The notes beneath the pieces are model-generated. The model saw only the letters and a list, made by a program, of their open reading frames with translations. It did no database searches and had not been told where the DNA came from. A program made the position numbers and the translations under genes. From Tanypteryx hageni (lineage: Eukaryota; Arthropoda; Insecta; Odonata; Petaluridae), in contig CM054116.1 in NCBI GenBank assembly GCA_028673005.1, positions 74,860,838-74,924,837 on the forward strand: a stretch of 64,000 nucleotides of DNA. Direction: 5' to 3'. The number at the start of each line of letters is the position of its first letter. Position 1 is the first letter of the stretch. Below, piece after piece: positions 10,436-23,130 of the stretch.

Positions 10436-10739
10436 GGGCGAAATGTGTGCATGGAAAAGAAGGTTGAAGGTAAAAGAAGAATAGGGTGAAAAACGCAGAA
10501 ATGATAAGAAGAACGAAGAAAAGCAGTTGTACTGACTATAAGAAAGAGGAAGGCGAACTGGATCGGACATTACCTGAGAAGAGAGAGCATGATTAAAGAA
10601 GTGTTAGAGGAAAAAGAGGAAGAGGGATTTCAGGGCTTAGGTGACTTGAAAAGTAAAAGAAGAGGTATCAAGAAATGAAGAAGATTGCGGAAATTAGGAG
10701 TATGTGGAAAATCAAGTTTAACCAATAATAATCACGCGC

Positions 10740-13393
10740 GTGTTAATGCACTTAAAAATTTTCAAATGATTAATTGAACTTCATAAGTTCTATATGCCTC
10801 CCTCAAGCCGCAGGCTTGATTATGGAATGATTAGGATAACACCTTATGTTGGCCAGGAATTTGAACCTGGGTTTGCCAAATAAAAGAGAGAGAGAGATAT
10901 GCTGGCCTCATATTTAATGTACACTCGAAATTTGATATCGTCTGTGTAGGAGAAGATGGGATATAGGCAATACATTTATAATAAAGAAATTGAAATTTAT
11001 AAAAAGAGTTCACTGTCATGTCCAGTCAAAATAAATGATACCATGCGCGCGCAAAAGTAGTAACTGTGATTATTTTATTTGTAGTTTGCCATTAGTTATT
11101 TTCGAATTAAATGAAAATTGTAACGGTAGGTCGCATCGATAAGGAAATTATCTCTTTTTCTGATGTTAAATAAAAAAGTTTTAGGTCCGAAATACAGAGA
11201 GGTATCTGGAAGGTGCGGTGCTTATGCCAAAGTTTTAGTAATTGGGAAAATTTACCAGTTTTGTAGAATATTATTTTCCCTGCGTTGTAATAAAGAGTAA
11301 TTTTTAATATAATTAAAATGAGTTAAATATATGAACACCAAATAAATAAATATATATTTTTGGTATTTTTGTCTGCGTCGACTGGAGCCTTTTGTGAGTA
11401 GTCGCCATTGGAAATTCCACCTTCGCTACACGGCGCTGAGGACATCCACGAGTCTCTGACGTCCTCAGCAGTCTATCAACAGGATTTTTCTATAGAAACC
11501 TTCCGGACTTTAGGCGTGTTCTTTGGGTGCGACACGCTTTGGTCAACGACCATGATGAAGCTTCACGCTGGAAGAAGAGAGGTTTGGTGTTTTCTTTTGC
11601 CACTGAATGTTGTTCCATTGCTATAAACGTGTGAATAATTCGCGCTGATAGTCTGAATGAGAGAGAAGACTTAATTGGAAAGCAACAGAGAAACCGTCCC
11701 AAGAGATTAACAAGAAGTCCAAACCAGGACTAATGCAGGCTGGTTTCCCGAAGTTGACGTCCCGAATTGATTACCTATATTGACAGGAAATGTTTCATTT
11801 TGTGTTAGTCATTCCAAGGAATTCTAATACCATAAATACCGCTTGTAGTTCATAATTTATCAATGATAGAGAAAAATTGGAAAAAATTAATAGAGCACTA
11901 TCAGGTTTAAAATACTAAAAGTAATGTCAAAATCTGTTTCTGACATATTTTGAATGTATTTTTTTTAAATAAAATAATTTAATAAATGTTACTGTTTATA
12001 AGCTAATAGATCTGGATCAACTGTCCATTGTTGAGGAGTAGTTGAGCGGAAAAGAAAATAACACATCTGTTTACTCGTCTATGCTCAAGCCGAGTTTGGT
12101 AATAATCGTCTCCATGGCAACATTCCGATAAAATACGATTTAAAACGCAAAAATGCTATGTTTCAGCAGATATTCAAGAAAATACGATCAATTATAAAAA
12201 TTCGGTGATAAAAATTAGAATCTAGATTCTTTTCTACTTAGAACAATACAAACCTCGCTCCGATATAACAATTTTAAGATATTTTAAAGTATCAAAGAAA
12301 ACATCTCTGCACGATGGATTTGAGATTTCCTATGTAAAACAAATAGGGAAGAAAGTTCCTGGAATCAAACCCAGGACTTTAATCTTTACCAAATAAAATA
12401 TAGCCCTGAGGTGGGCCCTGGCAGCACGAACCTCATACCAAGTTTCATGAAAATCGGTCCATTGGTGCAAAAGTTGTTTTTTCTCCTATACACAAGCTGC
12501 AACAATGTACATGACTCGAATGAGATTGAATTTATTTACAGGATAGGATTTTCTATGTATATACTGGTATAATTAATATTTATGTATATGGTAATTATAA
12601 ATAAAAACCTTATTTTGATGCTTTTTATATTGTATAAAAAGGTAAGTAAATGTACTTTGCAAATAAAATCTTACTCTATTTTGGAGAGATGGGAGGCCAA
12701 CTGCCTAGGCGCGATCCTGCTTGCAACAGTAATGTAGTATTTGTAGTATCAGTATTTATTGAAACATAGACATGGCGCCGAGGATTTTAATTAAAAACTT
12801 ACACTGCCGTATAATTCCTGAATATTAAACAGAATAATTATTCCGCCTCGGTAGTACAGTAATTGAAAGAACCGGTTTCGATTCCTGGTCTAGACATTTT
12901 CGCCTGATTTCCAAAAATACTTATATACTATAAGTAGGGTATGGATTTTTCGTGTTTAAAAAGAATTTCATTCGGAGGGTAAACATTGGGTTTTATTATT
13001 TTCCTTTTCATACGGGTTAAAATCGGATATAAATAAGTTACAGATTTTTCGATGTTTTAAAAAAGTTCAAACGCGGGTAATTTTCGAGTTTTATTATTTT
13101 GTAATTCGAATAAAATTATTTTGAAATAAAAATATTGTTTAAAAATTTAAAAGTTTGATCAACAATCAGAACTTATTACTATACCTTAAGTAAGTTTGAG
13201 AGTGTGATATCTTGTGTTAAACGCCTCCAGGTGGAGAGGAACACCTCGCAGGCTGGACAAATATCTTGCTTCCCGTTCAACGACTTTGAAAACACACCAG
13301 ATTTTAGTGAAATGATTTTTCTTTCTGAGTGTTTTCAACTAACAGACACTTGGGCTCTTTTTTCCTTATCCCATCGAATATCTAGCAGCGACT
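10740..13393. other. Non-coding; possible degenerate tRNA-derived SINE pieces
   Basis: There is no gene or clear transposon. Three places carry T-arm or B-box-like blocks: GGAATTTGAACCTGGG near 10856, CCTGGAATCAAACCCAGG near 12358 (a B box if read on the minus strand), and GGTTTCGATTCC near 12873 with a weak A-box-like block before it. None has a paired A box, poly(A) tail and duplication that I can confirm, so I do not call them SINEs individually. Confidence 0.35.
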
Positions 13394-13748
13394 AGCTAAG
13401 GCAGGGGTGGGCAAACAGCGACCCGCGGGCCACATGCGGCCAGCGAGGGCATTTTATGTGGCCCGCGATGCCATTATGAAAGCGAACCGTAATAGAAAAT
13501 AGAGATAATTTCATATTTGTAGTTTAAATTAATGTCGGAAAACCTTCTCCAGTGATGTTATGGGGATAACATATTATTTATTATTGATTTTCACTAACAG
13601 GATCCCTTGCATTACCTCACATTACTTACGATGTGAACCCTAACGTGGCCCGCAGAAGCATTTTCATCTGTTTATGCGGCCCGCCTAAGAAGCTGCAACT
13701 GTTAATGCGGCCCGCCACGTAAAAAGTTTGTCCACCCCTGAGCTAAGG
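13394..13748. mobile_element. Non-autonomous hAT element (MITE)
   Basis: A 339-bp element (13402-13740) starts CAGGGGTGGGCAAAC and ends GTTTGTCCACCCCTG. A perfect 8-bp duplication AGCTAAGG flanks it (13394-13401 and 13741-13748). The inside is rich in GCGGCCC/GGCCCGC blocks and has no ORF. The 8-bp duplication and the CAGGGGT ends are diagnostic of hAT transposons. Confidence 0.93.
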
Positions 13749-14465
13749 TGACGTCCTTGACTATTAGTTTCGCGAGCAAACCAAGGAGAATAAACAGACT
13801 GATCACAAGCATCTCGAACTGCACTCATGTGCTCATGTGCTGAGGTGCCTACAAGTGCGAGAATAGAAATTCTGTGACCAAATATTTAAAAAATGTTTAA
13901 AGAAAACTAATAATTTCGGATATTTTTCGGGTTTTACCCGAACTTTAAAAAAGGCAATCGCAGGGTAAAAATCTGGTAATGATCGGGTAAAACCCGAAAA
14001 ATCCATACCCTAACTATAAGCTATAGTCCAGCATATGTCTGCATGCATAACATTTAGAAAAACTTTCTATTATTTTCACATTGTTTCGCAAACTTAGGGC
14101 ACTCCATGATAGTCACCTCCACACCGTTTCTTTCGCATACTTGCAGGAGGATAAACGTGATGAGGGGGACTCATTTACAAAAACAGCGTGTGGCGTTTTT
14201 GAGATCATTGTTCCAAGCGAACATGCGAAGCAAGGGACTGCAGAATCGCAAGGTATATATGAAACATCAATAATGAGGTCAGGCTCAACCCTGTGGAATT
14301 TAAGAAAACGAATGGAAGGTGATTGAATAAACGGTTAGGAAAAGGAAGGGGTTGAAAAAGAAGGCGAAAGCAACATAGTAGCAATATGCCACAAAAAGTT
14401 ACAAAAATTGGTAAAAGGGCCAAAGACAACAATGTTGATACAAAGTATTTACAAAATATTCTGTA
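13749..14465. other. Non-coding, nothing recognised
   Basis: The 81-codon plus frame at 14081 and the 91-codon minus frame at 14205 overlap and have no family motifs. A pair of GGGTTTTACCCG-like blocks near 13930 and 13990 is the only local repeat. Confidence 0.4.
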
Positions 14466-14560
14466 ATTATATTTTATCACCTGATGATGCTACGATCGTA
14501 GTGAAACCGGCAGTTTAAAATTAAATTTGTGGAATCAACCAAGTTATTTTTTTCATCATA
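14466..14560 (+). ncRNA. Hammerhead-ribozyme-like core with canonical CUGAUGA
   Basis: CTGATGA (14481-14487) is followed by a stem II containing the self-complementary CTACGATCGTAG, then GAAA (14503-14506) and CCGG. This is the best match in the window to the hammerhead consensus. The following GTGGAATCAACCAAG context resembles the similar element at 23066. Probably it is the terminal repeat of another Penelope-like or related retroelement; no coding region is attached. Confidence 0.6.
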
Positions 14561-17540
14561 TATGAAACGATTCAATCCCTCGGTATCAATTTGTGGCGAC
14601 CAACCTCACAGCGAATACAGGAACGAGCTAGTTCACGACATCAAAAAAAATCAATACGTTCGTTACGTTCCGAATTCCTTTCTGGGAAAACGGCGGCTAA
14701 CTTTAAAAACGGCGCGAAACGATCGCATTTACGGTCATGGAACCTAAAAATGATCAGCGGTCGCTCTCTCAGTAGCGATGTTATTTCGTTTGAATTTGGA
14801 CGGTTTCCGGAAAATTCAATTCCGCCCGTCGCGCTGACGCCGAAAGCGGATATTTGCGAAACCTTTTCGCCTTTTTCAGTCCCTTTCTCATGTCTCGCTC
14901 TTTCAAAATTGCATTTGCAAAGCGTTTTTCGTATGAGTTTTCGAGTCTCCGCAGTCGGGCAAAAGTAGGCCCGTCCAATCGATACGCAATTCTGTCCCCG
15001 ACAAAAATAAACGAAAAACCCCGTGTTCATTAATCGAATGCAATAAGCGAACTTTATTGAGGTAGCCGAAGGGGGAATGTGAAGCGTAGCTGGGGAGTAC
15101 GGGTGATCACGTTTTATAAAAGGACAACGACAATGTTCTTCTGCGATTATAATTTAAGCCCCAACCATCAAACTTTGCCAAAAAGGGTTTCCTTTTAATG
15201 CTAACCAGATGAAAATACGCGAGCCATTTAAACCATTTAGATCCTACATATTTTTGCGTCGCACTGAAACTATTTGCTTCCAATAAATCCCGTTTTTCTT
15301 TTATGTCTGAAATGCTCTCCGGATTATTATTCTGTATGCTTTTTGGAGAAGACCATTTTTTAAATATAATTATAGTCCCAAATACTGACAAAGACCGTAA
15401 ATATTCAGTGATATTTTGAAACTATAAAAGTAAATTTACAGATTGAGAATGAACATTTGGGATAGAGTGAACTCGACCGTGATATTCAAAAGCTGTTATT
15501 TTTAAGGTGCACTTTACTATTCAAACCTTGAACAGCTTCACCGGCAGTGTGACTAGTGCCTATAAATATAACTAAGTAACTGTAGAAGTGCGGATTTGTG
15601 TGCTATCTTGAGTTCCATATTGCAATCCACCCTCAAAGGAAATTTATTGTGTATTTACGTACAACTTTTAGGAAAAGTAAATGCGGAAAATCCTCGCCAT
15701 ATAATGCCAAAATAGGAGCCTGACTGCAGGAATTCACGAGAAAACGTTTCAAATACTGTTGAATTGGATTCAGTCTCCACAAAGCAATGATTGATTTAAC
15801 GGATTCAATCGTTTTAATCTCTTTTTTTTAAAACGAATAATTATTATAAAGCAATGGCAATCCTTCATTTTATTAATTTCACTATGGCTTACCCCCTCAA
15901 TGAATTATTGACTGAATTGAAACAAATAAAAATTCTTATGCAGGTATAGACATTCGTGTTAAGACTTTTAACAATTTAGTTGCGACCGAAACAATAAGAC
16001 CACAATATCAACCAAAACAATCCACAATTGAGCGAAAGTGTATTCTGATTCGCCGAGATCCACATTCTCTTTGCCCGTTACCAGGGACACCGAAAATATT
16101 TCGATTCCATTATTACCATCAAGCATTCATCCGCCAATTACTAAAGCGCAGCGAATTAGATCGGCCATTTTATTGACTCGCGTGCATGAAGAGCTATCGA
16201 ACGATCCGTTCGGCTGTACATGAAAGAGGATCCCAGCAGTTGTTCTGCCACGTGAAGCACAGTCATTCAACGGACACCCTCTCCGGTTTTTATGACTTGA
16301 CAGTCGGACAGTAAAAAGAGAGAGGAAATATAACCTTCCGCCGACCTATGATGCCAACGGCGTGAAACCTTTCAAAGGGAGAATGTATCTGACTGGGAAT
16401 CAACGTCAAACTGAATTTTTCTTTGGTGGCCTATCGAGGGACAAAAGGTCTTTAAAGACACGTCATATAATCTATTAAGTAATGAGGATTTTTATTTTTT
16501 AAATTGTCTTTTTTTTCTTTAATTCGCTTGATTTTCTCTCCATTGCGCTCAATTGTCGAATTTTTGTTTATTTTCTAAGGAGCTTAAGAGAAACATTAGA
16601 GAGCGAAAGCTTACGGATGGATGATATCATAAGTACCTCACAATGCTCGTTAAAATGCCGCATTTGCCTGAATACAATGCGCATTTTTTTACTTCCGATT
16701 ACCTCTTCAAAAATCGACTGCGCACATTAATTTTTTTCTTGAATTCAGCCTTTCAAAATTGCGGTGCGCAACATATCCGGGAAAATACGGTGCACAGATT
16801 TCGTTGTTTAATATTATGATTTTCTGTTTACCTTAACAACTGGGAGTATAGGATGAAAAGGAGGCAGATTGCTCTTCCCCATGATCCCTTGGGAAACTTT
16901 TGGATCCGGCCCCGACACCTTGCCTACAAGGAATCTCATTTTCACCGATTTTAGATAGAATTTTATTATACTGACAACTAGTAAATTGATTTCACGGATA
17001 AACTTAACTGAAATGAAAACGTAAACACGTTAGTCATGCGTTCTAAGGAAAGCTGATGCTGAAATGAAAACAACTCTTAAAAAAAATACTGTTTGCACGG
17101 TAACTCTCGTTAGCGAAAGCTAACTTATAAATTGAAATAATGAAAAACACTTTGCGTTGAACATATCCTAAACCGTAGTTTTCTTTAAAAAACAGTAAAA
17201 GCACGCTTAAAATAAAAAAAAACACTCCTTCCACCAATTTGTAAAATTTTTAATTAAAATTTCTGCAGATATACAGGGTGTTTATATTTTTATCCCGTGA
17301 GAGCGAGATCGGACAACGGAGATTTCTCTATAGAGAGACCTCGTTATCCTCAAGTTTCCGCGAATTCCATTTAAGATTATGAAATGTTGTTTTAGTTTTC
17401 CTGTCCGTCATTTCAGACGCCATCTGACGATTTAATATCACGGGGTCGCTATTGCCAATGTTTTTCTAAAAAAAAACATCAAAGAGGAATAACGAAATAG
17501 GAGTAAAAAATTCCTCCTCCGAGTCGTTCCTGAAGGGCGG
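14561..17540. other. Non-coding, nothing recognised
   Basis: Overlapping short frames on both strands at 14591-15030 lack recognisable motifs. An isolated CAGGGTGTTTATATTTTTAT near 17274 resembles a mariner terminus, but no partner end is present. Confidence 0.4.
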
Positions 17541-18300
17541 AATCGAACGGAATTCGACCCCTTTCTCTTTCTCTCTCTCTTTTTTTCTCCTTTCCTCTTC
17601 CCTCTCAGACCAAGAATCCTCCTCGATTCATTCCACAATAGCTATTCAATTTTAACGGCCAATCTTTCGGAAGTTTATTCACCCATGCAAAACAGGTTCG
17701 AGGAAGGCGGCCATTTTGTTTTCTCTCGCTCCCCTAACCACTTTCCACTTCTAAATCGGGTCCCTTTTATCATTTCCTCCTCCGTCTCCGTATTCTCTCA
17801 CTCTATCTCTCTCATATCCTCGATTTTTATCTCCGTCTCTTTTCCTAAAATAAGAGAGATTGAGGAAGGGAATGAGAGAGAGAGAGAAAAAGGAGGAAAT
17901 TGCTGAGAGACTGCTAATTTGGAGAGGGGAGATATTTGCGGAAGAAGGGACGCAAAGAGTGGAGGGAGGGTGGGTTAAAAAGGAGGAAATTACAAATAGA
18001 GAAAGGAGAGATTTTTCGCCGAAACGTCTCTTTCTCCCCCTCACTCCCTTTCTCCTGCGTGGAGCATCAATTTCCCCTAAACATTTCCTCCTTTCTCCTC
18101 CTCCCTCCTCCCCCTCTCCTCCCCCCCCTCTACCCCATAGCAAGCTCGCTACGCAAAACGTTCATGAATATTCCCTTTGAAAATATCGCCTGCCCCGAGA
18201 ACCCTTTCATGTTTCTGAGCCATTAATTAACATCTCCATCAGACTCCGCCGTCCATTTCCGCGTCTTTTTCCATCTCGTGTGTGTGTGTGTCTCTCTCTT
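17541..18300. repeat. Low-complexity GA/CT-rich region
   Basis: Alternating purine-rich and pyrimidine-rich runs fill this segment, including a GAGAGAGA run near 17870 and CTCCTCCC runs near 18090-18130. The 130-codon minus and 106-codon plus frames are low-complexity shadows of these runs. A short (GT)n run follows at 18278. Confidence 0.7.
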
Positions 18301-19450
18301 TACTTCTCGAAACCGCAAAAGTTTTCGACGAGAGAATTCTTCGAGGAAAAGAGCGAGGGCTGACGATTTTATTTTTGTACTATTTCTTCGTGTGTTCCTT
18401 CCTAGAAATACGAACGTGGTGCGGCGATGGGAACTCATTGTACTTCCAAGTATGCGAGGCAATTAGAATTCTGTTGCGATGGAGGTCGGAAATGTAAGTA
18501 TTTGAACCGAGGTGTGGACGATTCGCGCTACTGCCGGGGTTGCCTGGTTACGGATGACGTGACGCGAGTTTAATTAATTGTAAACAGGCGCGCGATATTC
18601 TCTAAAAACCCGAGGATGGAATTTAGTCAGATATGCTTTGTTCGGCAGATATATAGGCGAGCAAAAATCAATCGCACGGCGCTAATTAAGAAAGAAATGA
18701 CTGTTTTTCTCGCCCCCTTTTTCTCGACTAAGCAATTAGGTTTTTTTCTTTAAAGCGGCTCAATTTACTCGGATATAATTAAACTCCGCAATCAGGACGC
18801 GAATTAGCGCACGAGAACTTTTCATTTACGATCGATAAAACTAACGAGAATTGTTTTCGGGATAAAAATGAAGCATATTCAGCCGTTCGAATTATCGCGC
18901 GGAGATTACGCTAAAATATGAACGAAAAACGAGGACGTTAAAACTTTAATCGCCGCTTTTACTGTGTTTTCTAGCGATAAATTCTCCCCTTATCTTCCCC
19001 GTGAAACGTGTTTCTATCGGGAAAGTAATGCGCTACATACGTGCATACACGCGGGGTTTTATATTTTAAATACAATGGCCAATTTGTGGGGACCTGGATA
19101 ATTTTATTGCGGACGATCTCCCGATAGGGACAAAATTATTTTTTTTTGGAACCCCATGTGAGCCTTGATTAATGAAAGGAGCAAAGATACAAGGAACTGC
19201 CTTCTTCCAAATCTTGCCCCCTCCTCCCTCCAAGTTTTAATTAACGCGGTAGACCATTACTCGACAGACTACATCGCCGTCTCGTGAAAGAAAGATGGAA
19301 AACAGGTGAGCATCACCCGAATGAATATCACATTTCTCTTAATTGGCTACCGTCGTGCGGCTGCGTACCCCGAATGAGTTTCTTTCTCCTAGAAATCTTC
19401 CTAGGCACAAAGTCGCTAAAAGGGAAACCATTAGCATCTTACGTCGTTAT
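18301..19450. other. Non-coding, nothing recognised
   Basis: Moderately AT-rich, CpG-containing unique sequence without recognisable coding or mobile elements. Confidence 0.4.
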
Positions 19451-20130
19451 CATGCATTGCCTCGCTTCTCAGCCACCCTCTCTCCTCCACTCCGTGTTCC
19501 TCCTCCCTTCCCCCCTCTCTCTCACGCCCTCCCTCTTTCTTTTTACCGCTCGTTATGTCCAATTCTATCCGACCCTACGCCATTTTGCCTTCAAAAAGTG
19601 CTCGTTATCTCTCCTCACACGCACCTCTTCACACATCGCCATTTCCTTAACCACTTAAGAGGAGGGAGGGAGAGAGAGGGGGGGAAACTCATCCTCGACT
19701 CCCCACTCCCTCCGCTACCTCTCTTTCTATCGCCTTCCTTAGGCTCCTTAACCCCGACCCCTCTTCTTTTCTCCGCCTCCCTCGCCGTTCCTATTAACTT
19801 GGAAACCCAAAAAACCTCTCTGTCTCCCACTTTTTTTTCACCCTCTCTCTCGATGCCAACTCCTCTCTCCGCGGCCTCTTCCCTTCCACCATCGCGTTAA
19901 TTGCTGCGTGACGCCCTTTCTCAGCCGCCATTCTTCATTTTCGTTTTTCCCTTTGCCTCTCTCTCAAAATGTATGACATATCACCAACCTCTCTTTCTTT
20001 CTTCCATTACCCGCTTCCCCTCTCTTTTTTTCTCCCATTAGATACAACACCCTCTATTATTTCTTGCACGTCCATCTTCCCATTTGTACGGCTCCTTCCT
20101 TTATCTTTACGACTAATCCGTTCCCAAACC

Positions 20131-20181
<51 letters not shown>

Positions 20182-21310
20182 TTATATTCCTCCTGTTTTT
20201 ATTTTCCTCGTTCTTTTTACGTTATCAAAATACAATTCTCTCCTTCAACACCTCCTCGACGTATTCCATCTCCCTTCCTCAGATTCCCTTAATTCATTTC
20301 CTCAGACGTCCTCCTATTTTCATATCTTCTCCTTCCCCCAACGTTTTCCTTATTTACCCTCCGCTTTTTCGCCATTCCATTTTCCCACCCCACTCGGTTA
20401 TCCTCGCGTTTTCTCGGTACGCGTTCACTCCTTCCCTCCTTCCTTTTTTCCCTCCTTTTCTTCCTCGTTTTTCCCTTCCCTTTCTACCCGTCTTCTCCGT
20501 GACCCAATCATAATTTTGCCATTTCTCCCCTCCCTTCCCCACGCAATCCTCCTCCTCCTCACCCTCCCTAGTTCCGCCGCCCAACCTCCTCCCTCGCTGC
20601 GACCTCCATACACTTACCACTGCCGGTCCAATCTTCCACTCATTTCCGCCCTCAGAATATTTACTTCCCTTCAAAACGGGGTTTGCTAAGGATTTGATGG
20701 GATGGGGCGAGGGAGATAGTGGGGTGGGAGAGGAGGAGGGAGGGTGGGATGGGGTGGATACACTCCATCTACCCCCTCTCGACTATGTTTCGCCCCCATG
20801 ACGCTCTTAACCTCATATCCTCGGGTATCTTCCCTCACCCTCCAAACTAACATATTTCCCCCTCTTTCCCCTCCCCCTGCATCTCCCCCCTCTCCTTTTG
20901 GCCCACACCCCTTGCCCATCCGCCCCGGAACCCGTCCATCCATATCTCAAACGAAGTCATTCCACTTTGGAATCGTTTGGGACCCTCCCCAAACCTAACC
21001 AGCATACGCTCTCTTAGAAGCTTCCTCTCCCTCTCTCCGCCCTCTCCATGTACACATCACTTCTCTCTCTCTTTCCTCCCTTTCTTCTTCCATCTCTTTC
21101 GAGTTTCCTCGTTATCTTACTCCTTTATCTCATCTTTTTCATTCTCTCTCTTCCACGTCCTCTTCATTTCGCTCTCTCTCTCATACACTCTCCCATTCCC
21201 ACCTCCTTCACTCTCCCCCTCCCTCTAACTCGCTTTTCCTCTTATTCACTCTTCTCACGTCCTCTTTCTCTTTCACTCTCTCCTTCCCTTTCTTTCGTCC
21301 ACTTTCTTTC
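19451..21310. repeat. Long polypyrimidine-rich domain
   Basis: The plus strand is strongly C+T biased over about 1.85 kb, made of irregular CTCC, CTTT and CCTC units. Interruptions occur at 19660-19690 (a GAGAGG run), 20136-20177 ((TA)n) and 20690-20760 (a G-rich run). All long frames here (185, 149, 107 and 106 codons) are serine/proline/leucine-rich or glycine/arginine/glutamate-rich low-complexity translations on opposite strands and are not genes. Confidence 0.8.
20136..20177. repeat. (TA)n microsatellite
   Basis: About 42 bp of alternating TA lie within the polypyrimidine domain. Confidence 0.95.
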
Positions 21311-23050
21311 TCAAATAGATCATACTGTTCCCATTTGATAATGGCTCGTGTAAAAAATTCTTTTTAGAAAAATTCTTTTCTGTAAAAGAAAAACAGTATT
21401 ACAATACTCATGTGGTACATAAACAGGCATGGAGATGTTTCGGTCACGTGTAAATAAGGGTTTATCGAGAGCTGTTACAGTGAAATCAGTGTTAAAATTT
21501 AAAACGCGATGTAATGTACAGGGCTGAAAAAAAATTATTCCGAAACGGGGAAACAACGAAAATGCCTCACAGATCGTAATTTCAATCAAATCATTCCTTC
21601 TTTCTTACTCCTTCCCTTTTTACTACTCTCATTCTATATCCCCTCTCCTCTCTACCTTCTTCCCTTTTCTCTCATTTCCTGTCTTCCTTTCCCCCTCTTC
21701 CATACCCTCACACTCTCCAACTCCTCCCCCTGTTACCTGTTCTTTCTATCTCGATCACAAAATCATTTTCACGGTTACCGGATTTTTTTTATTATCTCAT
21801 CGCTCCGCCCTTCTCCTCTTTCTCCTCCTTCGTGCACCATTCTATTACCATTCCTCCTCTTCGCTCGATCCTCGCAGATAATAATTTACGACACATGCGG
21901 AAGATTTTCAGGCCACGTTATAGTTATTACGTTCACTCTTCCACGAGGGAAGGCGACTTTCTCCCATCCCTCGTCTGATGTTTTTTTCAATTTCTCTCTC
22001 TCTCTCTCCCCCCCCCCATCATTTCGATTTCGTTTATCCCACCCTGCGGACGGATATTCCCTCTCTTCCCCTAATTTTCTCGTCGTGTTTTGCCTAACGG
22101 TGTCACAGAAGGGTTATTATATCGTCATTTATTTTCGTACCGCGGAACGTTTATTTTTTCGCGCGTTTTCGGGGCTTTTCTTCCTCGTTCGTCCCTCATT
22201 GCTTCGCCTCTTCATTTCCCCGGCTTTCTCCCGCTTTATCGCTCGGAGGAGTCACCTTTCGAGTTCATTTTTATTTCTCCCGTCCAAGGACCCTTCTGGT
22301 TGATTCCAACAAAAGAAAAAGAAGAAGAAGAAGACTCGTCCAGCGCTTCCGAGGCAATGGACGTCGTGTCGTTTGGACGAAAAATCGCCGTCGTTTATTT
22401 GGCCGTTGTAATACGCCGTCTTCTGACGGCAGTGGAAAGAAGAAATAGGGATTCGCTCGCAAGCTACGTGAAATTTCGAGTGTAAGATTACGCACGTAGG
22501 AAGGTTTATTTCTGTGTCGTGATTCGGACGCTCGTTTTTTTCTCGCTCTTCTTTTCTGCGTATAGGTAATCGTAAAAGTCTGCGCCGCCGTCTATTGTTA
22601 CGTGCGACACTCGGGGCTGGCTGCGAGCGGAGGATAGAATTGAGATAAAATGCGAGGATTTATGGATACGTCACTGTAAAGCGTATTCATAAGTATGCGG
22701 GTAAAGATGTTTTAAATCTCCTCTCTGTGACAAAAACATTTCTTTCGATGCTTATCTCGGCAACCTATTAAAGGTTTTCGCGTAGAAAGCCTTTCTCGCG
22801 TATTATTTACGAGTTTTGATCGGTCGAATCTTACTGTCGCTTACTCATGTGATAACACATAGCGACTTATGATAGCACGGCATAGCATTACGACTTATTC
22901 GTATGTAACCTTGTGATAAAATTTGCGATGGGCTGTTTCGCTCTCTTTCTCACATACACAAATACACAAGCTCGCGCACGCACGAACATACAAGCGAGTG
23001 CAATATTTTAGTAAAAATAATAGACGAGGCTGAGACTTCGTGGAATTCCG
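21311..23050. other. Non-coding with CT-rich tract
   Basis: 21600-21740 and 21970-22020 are C+T-rich. 22085-22490 is CpG-rich with two overlapping plus frames of 72 and 131 codons, but I see no domain or splice pattern that supports an exon. A (GAA)n run sits at 22312-22334. Confidence 0.4.
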
Positions 23051-23059
23051 TAATGTGGA

Positions 23060-23130
23060 TAAAATCACTTGGTGATGGTGATTATTCATCGAAACCGGTC
23101 TTTGTTATATAGTATTACGTGGAATAAGTC
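23060..23130 (+). ncRNA. Degenerate hammerhead-like remnant (GAAACCGGTC type)
   Basis: GAAACCGGTC near 23091-23100 has the self-complementary ACCGGT expected of a minimal helix III followed by the cleavage-site C. The upstream box reads GGTGATG instead of CTGATGA, and GATG/CATC can pair. The context ATCACTTGG...GTGGAATAA parallels the copy at 14481. Core bases are mutated, so it is presumably dead. Confidence 0.4.

Larger units (their letters stand above)
9886..10738 (+). pseudogene. 3' fragment of an RTE retrotransposon, interrupted
   Basis: 9886-10061 aligns with the intact element from about 7310 (the KAAFRRKKQ region) to about 7480 (FEMW). 10436-10738 aligns with about 7482 to the 3' end, including the GHYLRRESMIKD and FNQE regions and the AATAATCACG start of the 3' region. 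Many frameshifts and stops are present. The two halves are separated by an unrelated segment of about 370 bp containing a (TA)n array. This is a typical 5'-truncated dead copy. Confidence 0.8.

Noticed and set aside
12355..12890. tRNA-derived SINEs
   Set aside because: Isolated B-box-like blocks lack a convincing A box, a tail and a target duplication.
17273..17300. Mariner terminal repeat (CAGGGTGTTTATATTTTTAT)
   Set aside because: There is no opposite end within several kilobases and no transposase remnant nearby.
19343..20513. Frames of 185 and 149 codons in the 19-20 kb region
   Set aside because: Low-complexity translation of CT-rich DNA; one frame even reads through a (TA)n array as alternating I and Y.
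22090..22485. Host exon in the CpG-rich 131-codon frame
   Set aside because: No recognisable domain, and overlapping frames on both strands; composition alone is not enough.
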